The notes beneath the pieces were generated by a model. The model worked only from the letters and a program-made list of their open reading frames with translations, made no database searches and had not been told where the DNA came from. The translations under genes were made by a program, and so were the position numbers. A stretch of DNA of 64,000 nt from Coniochaeta sp. PMI_546 (lineage: Eukaryota > Ascomycota > Sordariomycetes > Coniochaetales > Coniochaetaceae): the NCBI GenBank assembly GCA_021432605.1, contig MU271148.1, positions 69,362-133,361 on the forward strand, written 5' to 3'. Shown piece by piece: positions 11,046-22,437 of the stretch. Each line of letters begins with the position of its first letter. The first letter of the stretch is position 1.

Positions 11046-11922
11046 TTAGAACGCTCCCCTGACCTGGTCAATAATCTGTTGCCCCATAGTTCTCCTTCTT
11101 CCTGCATCGGCAGCTGCCCGACCCTGAGCACCCGTGGATGTGGCCGTCGATGACGCCGGGTCCTCTCCCTCCAGCCGCCTCCTCAACCCCTCAAAGTCTT
11201 CACCTCTCTTCTCCGTCCTGATGCCGACTAGCCACCCTGGTATCCTCCACTTTGTTAAGGCTCCGGGAAGTAGGTCGATCCTCCATGCATATCCGACCAG
11301 CCACCCGATAGCCGCACCGAGCACCGAACCAGGCCACTGGAATAGCGCCAACTGAGCCGCTAGGAGGTAGCGGTATGATTTGTCGGAGAAGGTGAGACCT
11401 ACGAAGCTGTTGTCGGTCGGGGGAGAAGCCGAGAGTGCCAGCCGGTACTTGTAGATGTGAGGGATCATGGCGTGATATTGGGCGAGGATGGCGAAGATAA
11501 CAGGCGTTGGGCCCGCTGGTAGGTAATTGAACAGTCCGAACGTCATTTGCCGGAGCACTAGAGTTATTAAGGGTGGTAGGATGGTAGTGATACACGCAGA
11601 GGTAAGAATGAAGGACTATATATGGTTAGTTGAGTCGTGTGCCGGCTCGCCTCGGAGGGACACTCACTGCGTATTTCCGCGATCCCCACAGGCGCTCAAC
11701 CAGTCTCATGTTGTACAGCGTCATGGAGGCAAAGAGAACCTCGGACGAATTTGTGTAGCACAGCTGGTAGAGGAGTGCTCGCCATGGCTGGTGATAGCGC
11801 AGTATATGAGGATCGACCAGAATGTAGAAGTAGTGCTTCGCATCGAACAGACTCGCGGCGATCGACGTAGCAACTAGGCCGAGTACTAGCCCCCGTGTTA
11901 CCGGCGCATTTGTGAATGACAT
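11046..11922 (-). CDS. dsc2: DSC ubiquitin-ligase complex rhomboid-like subunit Dsc2
   Basis: This is a rhomboid-like membrane pseudoprotease of the Golgi/endosomal DSC E3 ligase, which in fungi drives SREBP cleavage and membrane-protein quality control. Exons 11668-11922 and 11046-11615 flank a 52-nt intron and give 274 residues. Several hydrophobic segments are visible (about residues 8-25, 55-75, 86-110, 118-135 and 165-195), consistent with a polytopic protein. The position of the rhomboid Gly-x-Ser-Gly motif reads Gly-Pro-Thr-Pro (residues 120-123), so the catalytic serine is absent, as in Dsc2/UBAC2/derlin-type proteins. The C-terminal tail is hydrophilic and too short for an obvious UBA domain. 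The start at 11922 gives the typical Met-Ser-Phe-Thr-Asn-Ala-Pro. An open extension to 12060 looks like upstream UTR. The gene is divergent from the cis-prenyltransferase gene. Confidence 0.78.
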
Positions 11923-12633
11923 GTTTGGCGACGGGTAGCTCGCAAAGTGAGATGCGTCGAGTGTTTCGCTGGGGAGCCACGGAGCAGCCGCCTGGAGCAG
12001 GGGTGAGGTTCGCCAGTCTATAATACCATAACTGGAACGTTGTGGACGAAGCAGGTGCACATCTCTGTGGTTTGATTATTGCAAGGTGTCAAAAAGGAAA
12101 GGTGCGTTGGAAAGTGAGGTTGAGGTCTGTCTGGGGAAGTTGAGTGGAGCTGGAATTGATACCGTGAAGTTGTGAACGTGGCGTCGTGGTCCCTCAAAAG
12201 TAGGTACGTACCCATAGGTACCTACCTCAGCGGATGACGACGCGCTCCACTGCGTTTAAATGTGGCTAAAGCATTCATTCTGCACGGGTCATAGCATAAG
12301 CCACTCCTTCACAGCTGCAGTTTGGCTCGTGATACACGTGTAAACCCCTACGGAATTGGGCGAGGACTGCGACTTCCGCCCCCAAGATTTCCACCTTCGC
12401 TCTTCCAGCCGCGCAATAACCGACTGGGCATGGCTCTCGGAAGCCCATGACAGCATTATATACTGTCTTCCCTCTTCCCTCTTCCTCCTATTGCCCTGCG
12501 ATATTGAAGCCGTTAGCTTACTCCTTTCCTCCCCTCTGACGACAACATTTGTATCTCGAGCAACATCGAGTGGTTCATTACCTAGCCATTGTATAGTCAA
12601 TACGTCTCGGCAGGAACGAACACTCCTTCCGCC
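11923..12633. promoter_or_regulatory. dsc2/cis-prenyltransferase divergent promoter
   Basis: A 711-bp gap lies between divergent starts. It has a dense run of AGGTAC/TACCT words at about 12201-12228 and no coding signal. A CT-rich stretch at about 12465-12545 precedes the plus-strand gene and may be its 5' UTR. Confidence 0.5.
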
Positions 12634-13825
12634 ATGTCCGATCTTTACCTTTCCCACCTTTGGAGCTGGGCGCTTCGATCTCCACCGGCAGAATGGGCCA
12701 TCAAGCAGCTTAGAGAACTACTGATTGGCGCCTTGAGCCAAGGTCCTGTGCCAAATCATATCGCATTCGAGATGGATGGAAACCGCCGGTACGCACGGAG
12801 TCACAAGATAGAGACCGTCGAAGGTCATCATCTTGGTTTCGAGGCACTTGCCCGGGTCGGTCCTACTTCTACGTTAGTCCCACGCCTCGTCAAGCCACTA
12901 ACGGACGTTATCCTTTTTCTTAGGTTCTCGAGATATGTTACAAGTGTGGCGTGAAAGTCGTCACAGTCTACGCCTTCAGCATAGAAAACTACAACCGACC
13001 CAAGTACGAGGTTGAGGGGCTGATGCAGCTCGCCAAGGTCAAGTTGGAGCAATTGATGCTGCACGGCGATGTCCTGGAACGTTACGGCGCCAGTGTTCGT
13101 GTGCTGGGCCAGCGTGATCTTATCCGGCCAGATGTTCTTGAGGTCGTCGACCAGGCCGTCGAGTCCACGAAAAACAATAAAGAGTAAGCTCTTGCTGGAG
13201 TGTCTACCCGCGATGTGAGAGCTAACGAGTACACCCTAGTGCCATATTCAACATATGCTTCCCCTACACATCGAGAGAGGAGATCACCACAGCCATTAGA
13301 ACCACGGTGGAAGAATATTCAACAACAGCCCCTCCGCACAGGACACCGTTCTCGCAGACTCGGATCACGCAGAAGCTCTTGTCGCAGAAGCACGAGAGAG
13401 GAGACAGCCTTGCTTCGATAAGGGAGACGTCGCCGTCTCCTTCGTCATCAAGATCCGACGAGGTCGAAGAATCGATCTCGTCGTCGGCTACCCTACACCC
13501 AGAGTCACCGTCTATGCCTTCGGAATTCGAGACCAATGTGACCGTTTACCCGAGCGTGGAAGACATCACGGCGGATACGATTGACAGCCACATGTACACT
13601 GACGGCTGTCCTCCACTGGAACTGTTTGTTCGGACCAGTGGAGTAGAGAGGCTGAGTGACTTTATGCTCTGGCAATGCCATCAGAACACGCCGATAGTGT
13701 TTCTCAAGTGTTTCTGGCCCGAATTTGACTTGTGGCATTTTATACCAGTGCTCCTCGAGTGGCAGTGGAGGCAGAAGAGAAAGGAGAGGGATGAGAAACC
13801 CAGGCGGAGGGTGAAGCAACTGTAG
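12634..13825 (+). CDS. rer2: Dehydrodolichyl diphosphate synthase (cis-prenyltransferase)
   Basis: This enzyme adds isopentenyl units in cis to make the dolichol precursor for ER glycosylation. Exons 12634-12855, 12924-13183 and 13240-13825 give 355 residues. Visible family motifs are His-Ile-Ala-Phe-Glu-Met-Asp-Gly-Asn-Arg-Arg (catalytic Asp48, Asn50, Arg51-52), Ala-Phe-Ser-Ile-Glu-Asn in exon 2, Phe-Pro-Tyr-Thr-Ser-Arg-Glu-Glu across the exon 3 start, and Arg-Thr-Ser-Gly (292-295) followed by Arg-Leu-Ser-Asp-Phe-Met-Leu-Trp-Gln. Between the last two lies a Ser/Glu-rich insertion of about 60-70 residues, which I recall as common in filamentous fungi. It is a catalytic Rer2/DHDDS-type subunit rather than Nus1/NgBR. 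Rer2 versus Srt1 cannot be told from sequence. The ATG at 12634 gives a short N-terminal helix before the conserved core. Confidence 0.9.
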
Positions 13826-14565
13826 CCGGTCTCACCTTGTCTGCAGCGATTCACTGGAGTTGGACGATTCGCCTGTGCACCTAGATACGAATCCTGTGTC
13901 CAATACCTTGTCCTTTAACTAAGATACCTTGAACGACATGTGCTGGCAAATAGAAAAAAACTAGATCTGATTCAAAACATATGCTGGGTTGGAATGCTCA
14001 CACCTGTTTGTCAGCTGTAGTGTAGTGGCAGATTTCAAGAAATGATGGTCGTGACGACAACCCAAATCAGGGGGTCCCTTATCTTATCAGCCGCAGCGAG
14101 CGGCGCTCTCTTTGCGCGTGTGCATGACGGGGGTCTCAATTCCCGCTCGGCAGCTGCCATTTGGGGTGGAAGATGCCGCTTCGACCAGGTCGAGTGTTCC
14201 GTCCGCTTGTTGCCCGCCGCCTGTATTTTTCCTGTCGCGATCCTGCTTTTCTCAACACACTCGGTCATTACCACGCCCCTCCATATGCGACTTCGCTGTG
14301 AGAAGGCCGGAATTTACAAAAAATGACCTGACACTTTCCCGCCCTTGGATCTCATGCCCATGCTCGCCTTCCTCGTCTTCGATCCACGACTGGAGTCTTT
14401 TTAGATCGTCACTGACATTTGACTGCTGTCGGTCTCGCCAAGTTAATCCGGAACCAAGCTCCCTCTGTATCATATCCTTCTACCTTACATGACCGCACAC
14501 ATACGCGCCCTACTCACGCCTAGCAGCAACTTCATCCTTTAAATATCAACTGCGCGATTACCACC
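13826..14565. other. Intergenic region before the ING gene
   Basis: A 740-bp gap lies between co-directional genes. The last 250 bases are pyrimidine-rich and look like the ING-gene leader. No coding or RNA gene is recognised. Confidence 0.5.
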
Positions 14566-16862
14566 ATGAAGACAGCCAAGCTACCTGTGGCCGAGTCTTC
14601 GACTGGCTCAAACCGCCGTGCTCAACCTGTGCGCCGGACCAGAACAAACCCAGCGCGCACCACGGCACCTCCAAATGGAACCAATGCCCTTAGCAGCGGA
14701 CATACCCACGATCAGCCTATCGACATATTCCCTGCCGTTACACATTTCACAGATGCCATCACTGCTCTTCCGAAGGAGCTCGTCCGCCATTTTACACTGC
14801 TGAAGGAGGTGGATGCAAAGATCTTCGCACCGGAGGAAAGCCTGTTCAAGCTGATTGATGCCGCCCTCAATGCCCCGCCTCCAGATCCGCCGCGGTCCGT
14901 CAATGACGCCTCAAGCAGTGTCGCTCCGGCCTCAGCGCCCATGAGCGCTCAGAACAGCAGCACCGGTTTTCCCCTCAACGGCCATTTCCCTGCCGTGCTC
15001 TCCAACGATGAACCGAGCAATACCGCTCTCTTCGATCCCAGCAACCTGCCTCGCCGGCAGCTGTTTCGACAAACCGCCTTTAAAATACAAGAGATGCTCG
15101 TATCGCTGGAGGAGAAGAATCATGTCATCTCTACAGCCAACGAGGCCCTGCAGAAGCAGCTCGGTCGGATCGAGGACCTCTGGCCACACTTGGAGGGCGA
15201 GTTCAGCGACGAGGCCAAATGGGGCAGCACAACTCACTGGGCATACTTGGAGAACAGAATAGCAAAGGCGAACAACAACTCCCAGGCCGAGCGGTCGCGC
15301 CGCGAGGGTGCTGCCACTCTCTCCGCCGCAGCACAGCAGCTGGCCGAGGAAGCTGCATCTCGAAGCAGCGACAGGAAGCAAGCCCTGGCTGCGAAGAAGA
15401 ACTCTAAGAACAGCCAGGCAAATGACGCGGACACGGACGGCAAGCCGCAAGAGCAAGCATCGAAAAAGTCACAAAATACTGGCAAATCGCGAAGACCTGC
15501 AGGTGAAGCGGCAGGAAGTGTTGGCCTCGGTATCTCGATCCCGCCGACAGCCAATGGTGCTAACCCAGTACCCAAACGCCGCAAGGTCGAGAACAAACAA
15601 GCGAATAATAGCGGTGGCGCTGCTACGGAGAAAGCAATGAGCAGTGTGTTCGGCGCAGCTGCCGCAAAGCCAAAGACGACAAGTCCTAGCGGAACTCCTG
15701 CGCCAGAAGGAACCAAGAAACGCAAAGCACTGCCGACCTCAAGCAGCCAGGCCAAGAAGAGGTTCGTTATCCCGTTACAGTGAAACGAAGGCAAGTGTGT
15801 GAGCTGACTTGTGCTTTGTCGTTATAGTCGCACTACTGCCGCAATGTCTCCGTCCGTGACGGGCTCTCCTATCGTTGGAACCTTCCCGGCCGATATTTCC
15901 AAGGTAGCACGGAGCTCACCAGCTCCCTCCACTACCGTCCGACCATCGTCGTCCCGCGCCAGACTGCCCGCGGCCCAGCCCACTGGCGAAGCGCCCAATC
16001 CACAACCCCCTCCCACAACCGCGGTGAGCAAACCCGATAGCCCTCCGGTAGCGATCACGGATGTCACTATACCTTCCAACGGAAACCGAGCTACGAGCGA
16101 AGCAAAACTACAGAAAGAGGCACCGGCCCCGTTACGACCAGAGCTCATCAAAGCGGAGAGCGAACCTCAGATTGTCGCCGCACCTCTTACTGCGCCAAGC
16201 GGCGCAAGGAAGGACAGCGCAGCGAAACCGCCATCGGAGGAAAGCGAAACCAAGAAAGAGTCAAACACGCCGATCGTGCCTCCAAAACCACAACCACCGG
16301 TACAGACGCCAGCATCGCCTGTCATAGCGGCAACACCGGTGATGACCAAGAGCGGGCGGGCTAGCAAACCATCGACACCCTCGCTAGGTACGTTCGCAGA
16401 AGCTGCGGCTGCGCGGTCTAGGCCGTCGCGCGCCTCAGAGAACCCTGGTTCTCAACCAAAGCGGAGTCACAAGAAAGGAGCCTCGGCTGCTGCCGCCGCG
16501 GCGGCTGCAGCTGCTATGGCCATGGCTGCTGCGGCAAAAGAGGAAGACCATAGCAAGGGTGGCAGCGGCCAAGAGGATGACGAAGACGGCGATGAGCCAC
16601 GGTACTGTTACTGCAATGGCATCAGTTACGGCGAGATGGTGGCCTGCGACGCTGACAGTTGCAAACGAGAATGGTTCCACCTGGACTGTGTAGGCTTGAA
16701 GGTAGCCCCTAAAGGAAACGGTAAGCCCCTCCACTGTCTCGAATTTCCTTCGTTTCCGTCTTTGTTATGTACCGGTTGCTAACCGGGTTTCTAGCCAAAT
16801 GGTACTGCGAAGACTGCAAGAAGAGACTCCGTCTTGGCAGTAAGACCGTCAACGGGAGGTAG
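14566..16862 (+). CDS. ING-family PHD-finger chromatin protein
   Basis: This is a nuclear histone-reader subunit of the ING family, which recruits histone acetyltransferase or deacetylase complexes to H3K4me3. Exons 14566-15761, 15828-16720 and 16795-16862 give 718 residues. An ING N-terminal helical region is visible at about residues 60-105 ([10 protein letters not shown]) and again around 165-235. A long disordered Ala/Pro/Ser/Lys-rich middle includes a poly-Ala run near residue 620. The PHD finger occupies 657-704, with zinc ligands C659, C661, C672, C677, H683, C686, C701 and C704 and the family's Ser-Tyr-Gly-Glu-Met-Val core. The PHD is completed by a 68-nt last exon. The first intron uses donor GTTCGT; an apparent GC donor downstream lies after a stop. 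The protein is most like fungal Pho23 (Rpd3L) or Yng types, and I cannot choose between them. Confidence 0.85.
16480..16536 (+). repeat. Poly-alanine coding tract in the ING gene
   Basis: A run of mixed GCN codons encodes ten consecutive Ala, then Met-Ala-Met and four more Ala. Codon mixing (GCT, GCC, GCG, GCA) argues against simple slippage. Confidence 0.8.
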
Positions 16863-19758
16863 AACCCCCCTGCCGGGAGGTTGCTTCGATCCGGGGCAGA
16901 GTTCTGACTAGGCATTGTGTGCATAAGATTCCGGCCCAGGGTCCGCACTAAGGCGTCTCCGGTAATTTGAATGGCTGCTCGAAGTGCGCCTGGGGCAGAC
17001 GTTACTGACAATCCGGCAGCGATTTGATTGATCTGGTACATGCCATGTCTATCTCGAATCGCTGGCAATTTTGCATTTTGGAGGCGTTGCTCGGTGCTTC
17101 TTCTGACTGGAGGCAATGGCATCTTGAACTTATGACGTTGTTGGGTCTAATCGGACGGTGCTCGCATTGGAGACTGCTGGGTACTAGGCATTGATGGCGC
17201 TGGTGCGGTGTTCCGACACGCATCATGAGCAGAAGAATAGGATACGTCTGGAGTTGTGTGTGATGGGCTGTAGGTTTATTTGTGAGTACTTCACGGTTAC
17301 CCTAGGTACCCGAGTGTGATGAATCACGTGCATGCGTACCCAGAAGACACATGCCTTACCTTATCTTGTACAGTAATATACGGATACGTTGCTAACAGGC
17401 CACCGTCATCAAGACGAACTGACTAAGGTACCTGCTACTCGTTGTGGTGAAGAATACCTTATATTACCTTGTGTAGTTGCAAGTCCTGCACTGATTGTCT
17501 TCGTACCTTCGCAGCAGTGTGTTTCTCTTGGGCAAGATGCATGGTATCTTGTCAGCATACTTCTTCTCCCATGTTAAAAAAGGCATGCTGGCTGCCCTTT
17601 TGTTCTTCCTCTTTCCTTTTCTTTTCGATTGGAGAGCTCTAGACCCGATCGCCAGGAGGCCGAACGCGCCAACTACTATATACGGCAGCTACAACGTTTG
17701 ATAGTCACTGGTGCAACCCAAGCGGCTAACGGGCGGCTCGCCCGGCCGCTACCTATATCAGGATCCTTACAAGAGACCGCACAGGGCTAAGCGGAGCCAC
17801 CTGAAGGGGACCAAAAGATCACGGGCACTCTTTGGTTTTAGCGGGCGAGAGAAGCCACGTGAACGCATGCTCAAGTGCTTTGACGCGGTTTCGGGGGCGA
17901 GCTCGGCTGGCAGCGGCATTCCATCTCTCCATGTATGGTCCGTACGGTGATCTCATTCGCTAAACCCGAATCCGGGGAAGGAACAAAGCTCAGGGTCCGA
18001 CAACGGAACCTACATAAGCTGTTGCGGTTATACGTGTTAACACGGTACATCAGATACACACCTTACGACAATTGAAGCTCTTCGGCGATCCGTTCAAGCC
18101 CTTCGATGACTCAGGCGACTAACTAACTGCTTGGAGAGAAGAAATGGATGACTCGAAGATCAGATGATCGCGAGATTGAATGGTCGGATGATTGAATGAC
18201 CCAACGATCGAAGTGTTTGAGCCCTACTATGGTAAACGGCTACTAGCAACAATAACGACTCTTGTGTAAACAACCTAACTAATTTTGCAGACAGACTTAT
18301 TCATGATGGCTTAGTCTAGCAGCACTTTTTAATCGCTGTCACTACTAACGTGCGTCGTCTTGTTTACAGGTGTACTAGGTCGCACCTTAGGGTAAGGTAG
18401 ATACTCAAATTACTCCACCTCACCATCACCAATCACTTCAAGTTGCTTCAATGCCTTTCAAGTTGCAAACATGATCTACAAAATCCTACTATACACTCAA
18501 ATGTGTGCGAGACTTAGCATCAATCTGTGAACACCGAGAGCATCGTTTATCACGGCGAAGACCCATGTCCGGGACACAGGGGCAATGTACCTCTGGTCGC
18601 CTCACCGCCGTGAGAAAACAAGAACCGACGACTGCTCAACTAACTCGTCGACGAGTAACTGACCCTTCGTAAACACCAAGTTGGTCCATTACGTATCATG
18701 GTGTTTTGAAATGTCATGAAAACTCGCTTCATTCGACGCTCGGCTTGGCGCAGGAAGTCGTCAGTTGCGAGGTCCTTCGCGTCTTTTCCATGGCCCCCGG
18801 AGCCCCTCGTTTGTACCAGTTGCGCACCGTCCCGTTTATCGTTCCGGAGCTTTCGATTGCTCTTGTGCTTCGCTTCCCTGGGGTTCCCATTAGCAAATAT
18901 TGATCAAATTGGCTCCGCTCGTCGTCGTCTTGGAAGCTCGCTGCCAACGACCAGACTACCTGGATTCGACTGACTTGCTGCTCACCTGACAGGAGAAAGT
19001 TCTCCAGTCTTTTATTTTCATTACCCAACACAGAGCCATCCAGGGCTCACACTCGCCTCTCACATCTTCCAGGCTCAATGTTAGAGTGGCACGTTTCGCC
19101 CCCTACCAACAAAGTCTCATCGAAACTACAGTCGGCCCCATGCATCAACGAAATATTCCTGCTGCCTCTTTTTGCCGTCATTCCCATAATTCTTTGTTCT
19201 TTTCAGGCGACTTGTTCAGCTGATTTACCTGAGTTGACTCTATAACCATAGCCCTACAATTAGTTACCTTTTGGCGGAACTGGAAACCCGCTGGCTTCCC
19301 TTCACCGCATTCCCTCACCTTCCGGGCCGAGCGAGCTAATGTGCGAAAGCTCAATTCCTCAAGAGTGACAACGCACACGAGTCCCGTCCATCAGTCACCG
19401 AAACGTGTTGCAGCCGTCACTTGACCAGCGACTTACTTCTTTCATCCCTTTCCCGGCCTCTATCCGTGTTACAGACACAAGACCAGCAGCGGTCTTCATC
19501 TCGTCTTTTTGCTTCCCCGCATCAACATTCCAAGCTCCCGGCAACCTGTTACCTAAACAGCTTGACTGTGTGACTAACAGAAAGGCTTCTATTACTTCTA
19601 TTTTGCCATTTCGGATGCCCTCCTGGCCTTGTTCATCAGGAGGCGCCCATCAGCACATCAATCCTGCATCAAACCAGCACGTCTGACGTGCGCCGTCTCC
19701 TGGACAATCCCCAAATCAGTCTCTGCTACCTACTCGTCTGAGTCTAACCTTGAACCTA
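16863..19758. other. Gene-free 2.9-kb region
   Basis: No open frame here shows a protein-like composition or a recognisable domain. Contents seen are scattered AGGTACC/TACCTT words (17298-17310, 17428-17435, 18383-18398), CACGTG cores near 17326 and 17856, and a GC-rich hairpin at 17722-17749. The DNA is AT-richer than the neighbours at 18.0-18.7 kb. The last few hundred bases are probably leader or promoter of the F-box gene. An unannotated non-coding transcript or a decayed repeat is possible but unproven. Confidence 0.45.
17722..17749. other. GC-rich hairpin
   Basis: GCGGC pairs with GCCGC and CGGGCG with CGCCCG around a 3-base loop, with a TAA bulge on one side, forming an 11-bp interrupted stem. 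No run of T follows, and no gene is adjacent. Role unknown. Confidence 0.4.
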
Positions 19759-21718
19759 ATGGTGCATATGGCTGTACCGAAGCGCCCAGACCACTCCGCA
19801 GAGCAAGGTTTGAAGGTCCCTCTCCTGGAATACAAAACCATGGCGAGAGACCCTCCAGTCCGTCCCGATACGCCCGACCGGGCATCCCGCTCATCTTTCT
19901 CGTCGATAAGAGAAAACGATTCAGATCTTGCCCAGACCTTTACTTCCTCCAAGGTTTCCTCACTCACTGGCGGCGAGGAAGTTGTTGAGGATCTCCCGTC
20001 ACAAGATCATCCGTCACAAAAGAAGGTGAACATGGTCGAAACACAGTTCTGCCGGCCGGTTACACGGCCTGACAGCAAGTTGCTTGGCTATATTGCTCCA
20101 GCGGACAGCTTCACTGGATGGAAGCAGATCAACGTGCGGGGGAAGCTCGCAAGCAAGAGCTTTGGAGACCTCCAGGCGTTGAATTTCTCCTGGACGCCTA
20201 TGCCTAAGATGCCGAGGAAGAAGGGCACCTTTCCCCCAGGGGAGGCACCTTTTGAGAAACTGCCCATCGAACTACTCAGTGAGTCGGTCTACAGAACTCA
20301 GGGTTGTTTGCGAGCTTCCTTGCTAACATGGCGTGACCACAGTTTCCATAATTAACCTTCTTGTGATTGATGTACCGCCAAACGGAATCTCGAGGCGCAA
20401 TGTGGACCTGATGTCCCTCCTGCTGACCTCTAAGACCTTGCATATGGCAACGTTGAACACGCTGTACAGTAGGATCACGATCCCGCACTCCAGGATCTTC
20501 CATAAGTTCCTCTCTCACATCTCACACCACGAATCTTTGGGGACCATCGTACGGCGGCTCGATTTTTCTCACCTCAACCCTCATCAGCTGTTCTCCACTG
20601 CAGCGGAGAGATCCCAAGCCCGAAACCTCACATCAGAGACCCTTCTCCAATGTCTCGAGCTTACGCCCTATCTTCAAGAGTTCCTCGCTCAAGAATATGT
20701 CGACGAAGACATTGACGTCCATATTCTGCGGAAACTGTTTTTCGGGTTGCCCCGGCTGAGGGCCCTAGACTTCTGTGGCTGCTCGTCGACTGATTTCAAG
20801 AACGCTTTTACCACGCTTATGACTGATGAATGGCCGGCAGAGCTCTCCATCACGCGGCTCTCACTGCACAAGTGCCTGACTTTACCATATCAAGTACTCG
20901 AGATGATCCTCCCCCGGCTCAAACACCTCACACACCTCGACGTTGCAGGGACCCGCATCACCGACAAGGCTTTAGCCTCGATCCCGCTTACTGCACGGAT
21001 CACGCATCTGAACCTGGCCAAGTGCACGCTGCTGTCGGCCAGGATGGTCATCGACTTCCTAGCACAGCACCCGGCAGTCAAGGAGCTAGTGTACCTGAGC
21101 ATCGCCACCGACGCGCGAAGCCATCAGCTCCTCGACGCCGAAAATGTGACAGAGGTCATATCGGTGCTCCCCAAGACGCTCAAGTCCCTGAGCCTCAAGG
21201 GCAGCAAGATGAACAAGTCGCACATCCTTCAACTCCTCCCTCTGACGAAGCACCTCGAGGAGCTGGCGCTCGGCCGCGGCGTCGATCTGAAGGACATCAA
21301 CGGCCTCTTCGTCCCCGAGGACGAGGAGGAACAAATGACCTGGGTGCCACACTCGCTCAAGTACCTCGACCTCTCGGACATGTGGGGCGGCGAGCTCGAT
21401 CTCCCATTCCTGTTCAGCAGCTCCTGCGCGCTACTGAAACCATTCTCCGAACCTCTCGAGGTCATCGAGGTGGCCGACGATGTCTCGAAGCGTCTTCTCA
21501 AGTCGGCCACGACAGTCCAGCGTGCGGGTTGGAGGACTTCGGAGTGCGGATCGCGCACCTGGCTAGTTCGGAAACCGCCACCTGATGCCAAGGTCCGCGA
21601 CGAGGGCCGTAGGGGGTGGAAGATGGGTGCCGAGGCTTGGGGTATGCGCAAGATCCCTGTTGCTCGCGCCGAGGTGGGCGGCATGTACGGATCGTTCATG
21701 TTTGGGAGGAAGCTTTGA
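19759..21718 (+). CDS. F-box/LRR protein
   Basis: This is a predicted SCF ubiquitin-ligase substrate receptor. Exons 19759-20278 and 20343-21718 flank a 64-nt intron in phase 1 and give 631 residues. An N-terminal Ser/Asp-rich tail (about 1-110) leads into a region with Ser-Phe-Thr-Gly-Trp. The F-box begins near residue 165 (Phe-Glu-Lys-Leu-Pro-Ile-Glu-Leu-Leu) and continues through Leu-Thr-Ser-Lys-Thr-Leu in exon 2. From about residue 250 to 510 there are leucine-rich repeats of the amino-terminal-to-F-box type (for example Leu-Thr-His-Leu-Asp-Val-Ala-Gly-Thr-Arg-Ile and Ile-Thr-His-Leu-Asn-Leu-Ala-Lys-Cys). A basic C-terminal segment of about 100 residues lacks repeats. Substrate unknown. 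ATGs at 19759 and 19768 are both usable, and the first is chosen. An upstream non-coding exon is possible. Confidence 0.8.
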
Positions 21719-22437
21719 ATCTTATGCCTTTTCCTTCTGTCTCTTTCTCTTTTATTCTCCGGCATTACCTTCGGCGTTTGGGACTGGAGAAAAGCCAAGG
21801 GCATGATTATCTCAATTGGGGGGTTTTCACGTCTATGTCTCATGACGAAGAATGCATATTCCGGCGCAGGTCTGCTCTAGAGTTCAGCGTCTATTTACAG
21901 CAGCAATGAGGGCGGGTCTTGAAAAGGCAGAAAAAGCAGGGGAAAATGAAACGGGAGTATGTCCGCGGGGGAAAATCAGCATTCGGGTTTCTTTGCCAGG
22001 TCGCTTCACACGGATGACAGTCTGAAAACGAGAACGGTATACCTCGGACTGTCCGAATCGAGATAGCATCTTGTCTCTAATGTAATCTATTTCTCCAAAA
22101 TCATGACTCTCTACTCCGATACCCACTGCTACTCGTGTGCCCACAACAGGTCGCAACCCTCGAGAATGTAGCAAGGTCAATGGATCGAATATGTGCTTAC
22201 TTCATGGGGGACTCGATGTTTCCGAGTGGATGCCTTATAGCTCCTCTGCCTGCCTTATGTCTGTCTCCTTATAAATTACTCCTTGACTCCTCGTAATGCT
22301 GAATCCTCCAGCAGCCAGTCCGGCCACAGGATGCGTGGGTATATCCAACTTGAAACCCTGAACCTACGGACACCTCCAAATCAGGATCGTGCCAACCCCT
22401 TATAACGCCTTGTAAAAACAATGATATATAAACCTCT
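21719..22437. other. Convergent 3' flanks of the F-box gene and sfi1
   Basis: A 719-bp gap lies between convergent stops. Small open frames overlap it on both strands, but none looks real. Confidence 0.5.

Noticed and set aside
15781-15827. GC donor (GAAG|GCAAGT) in the ING gene
   Set aside because: The reading frame stops just before it; the GTTCGT donor upstream gives an in-phase join.
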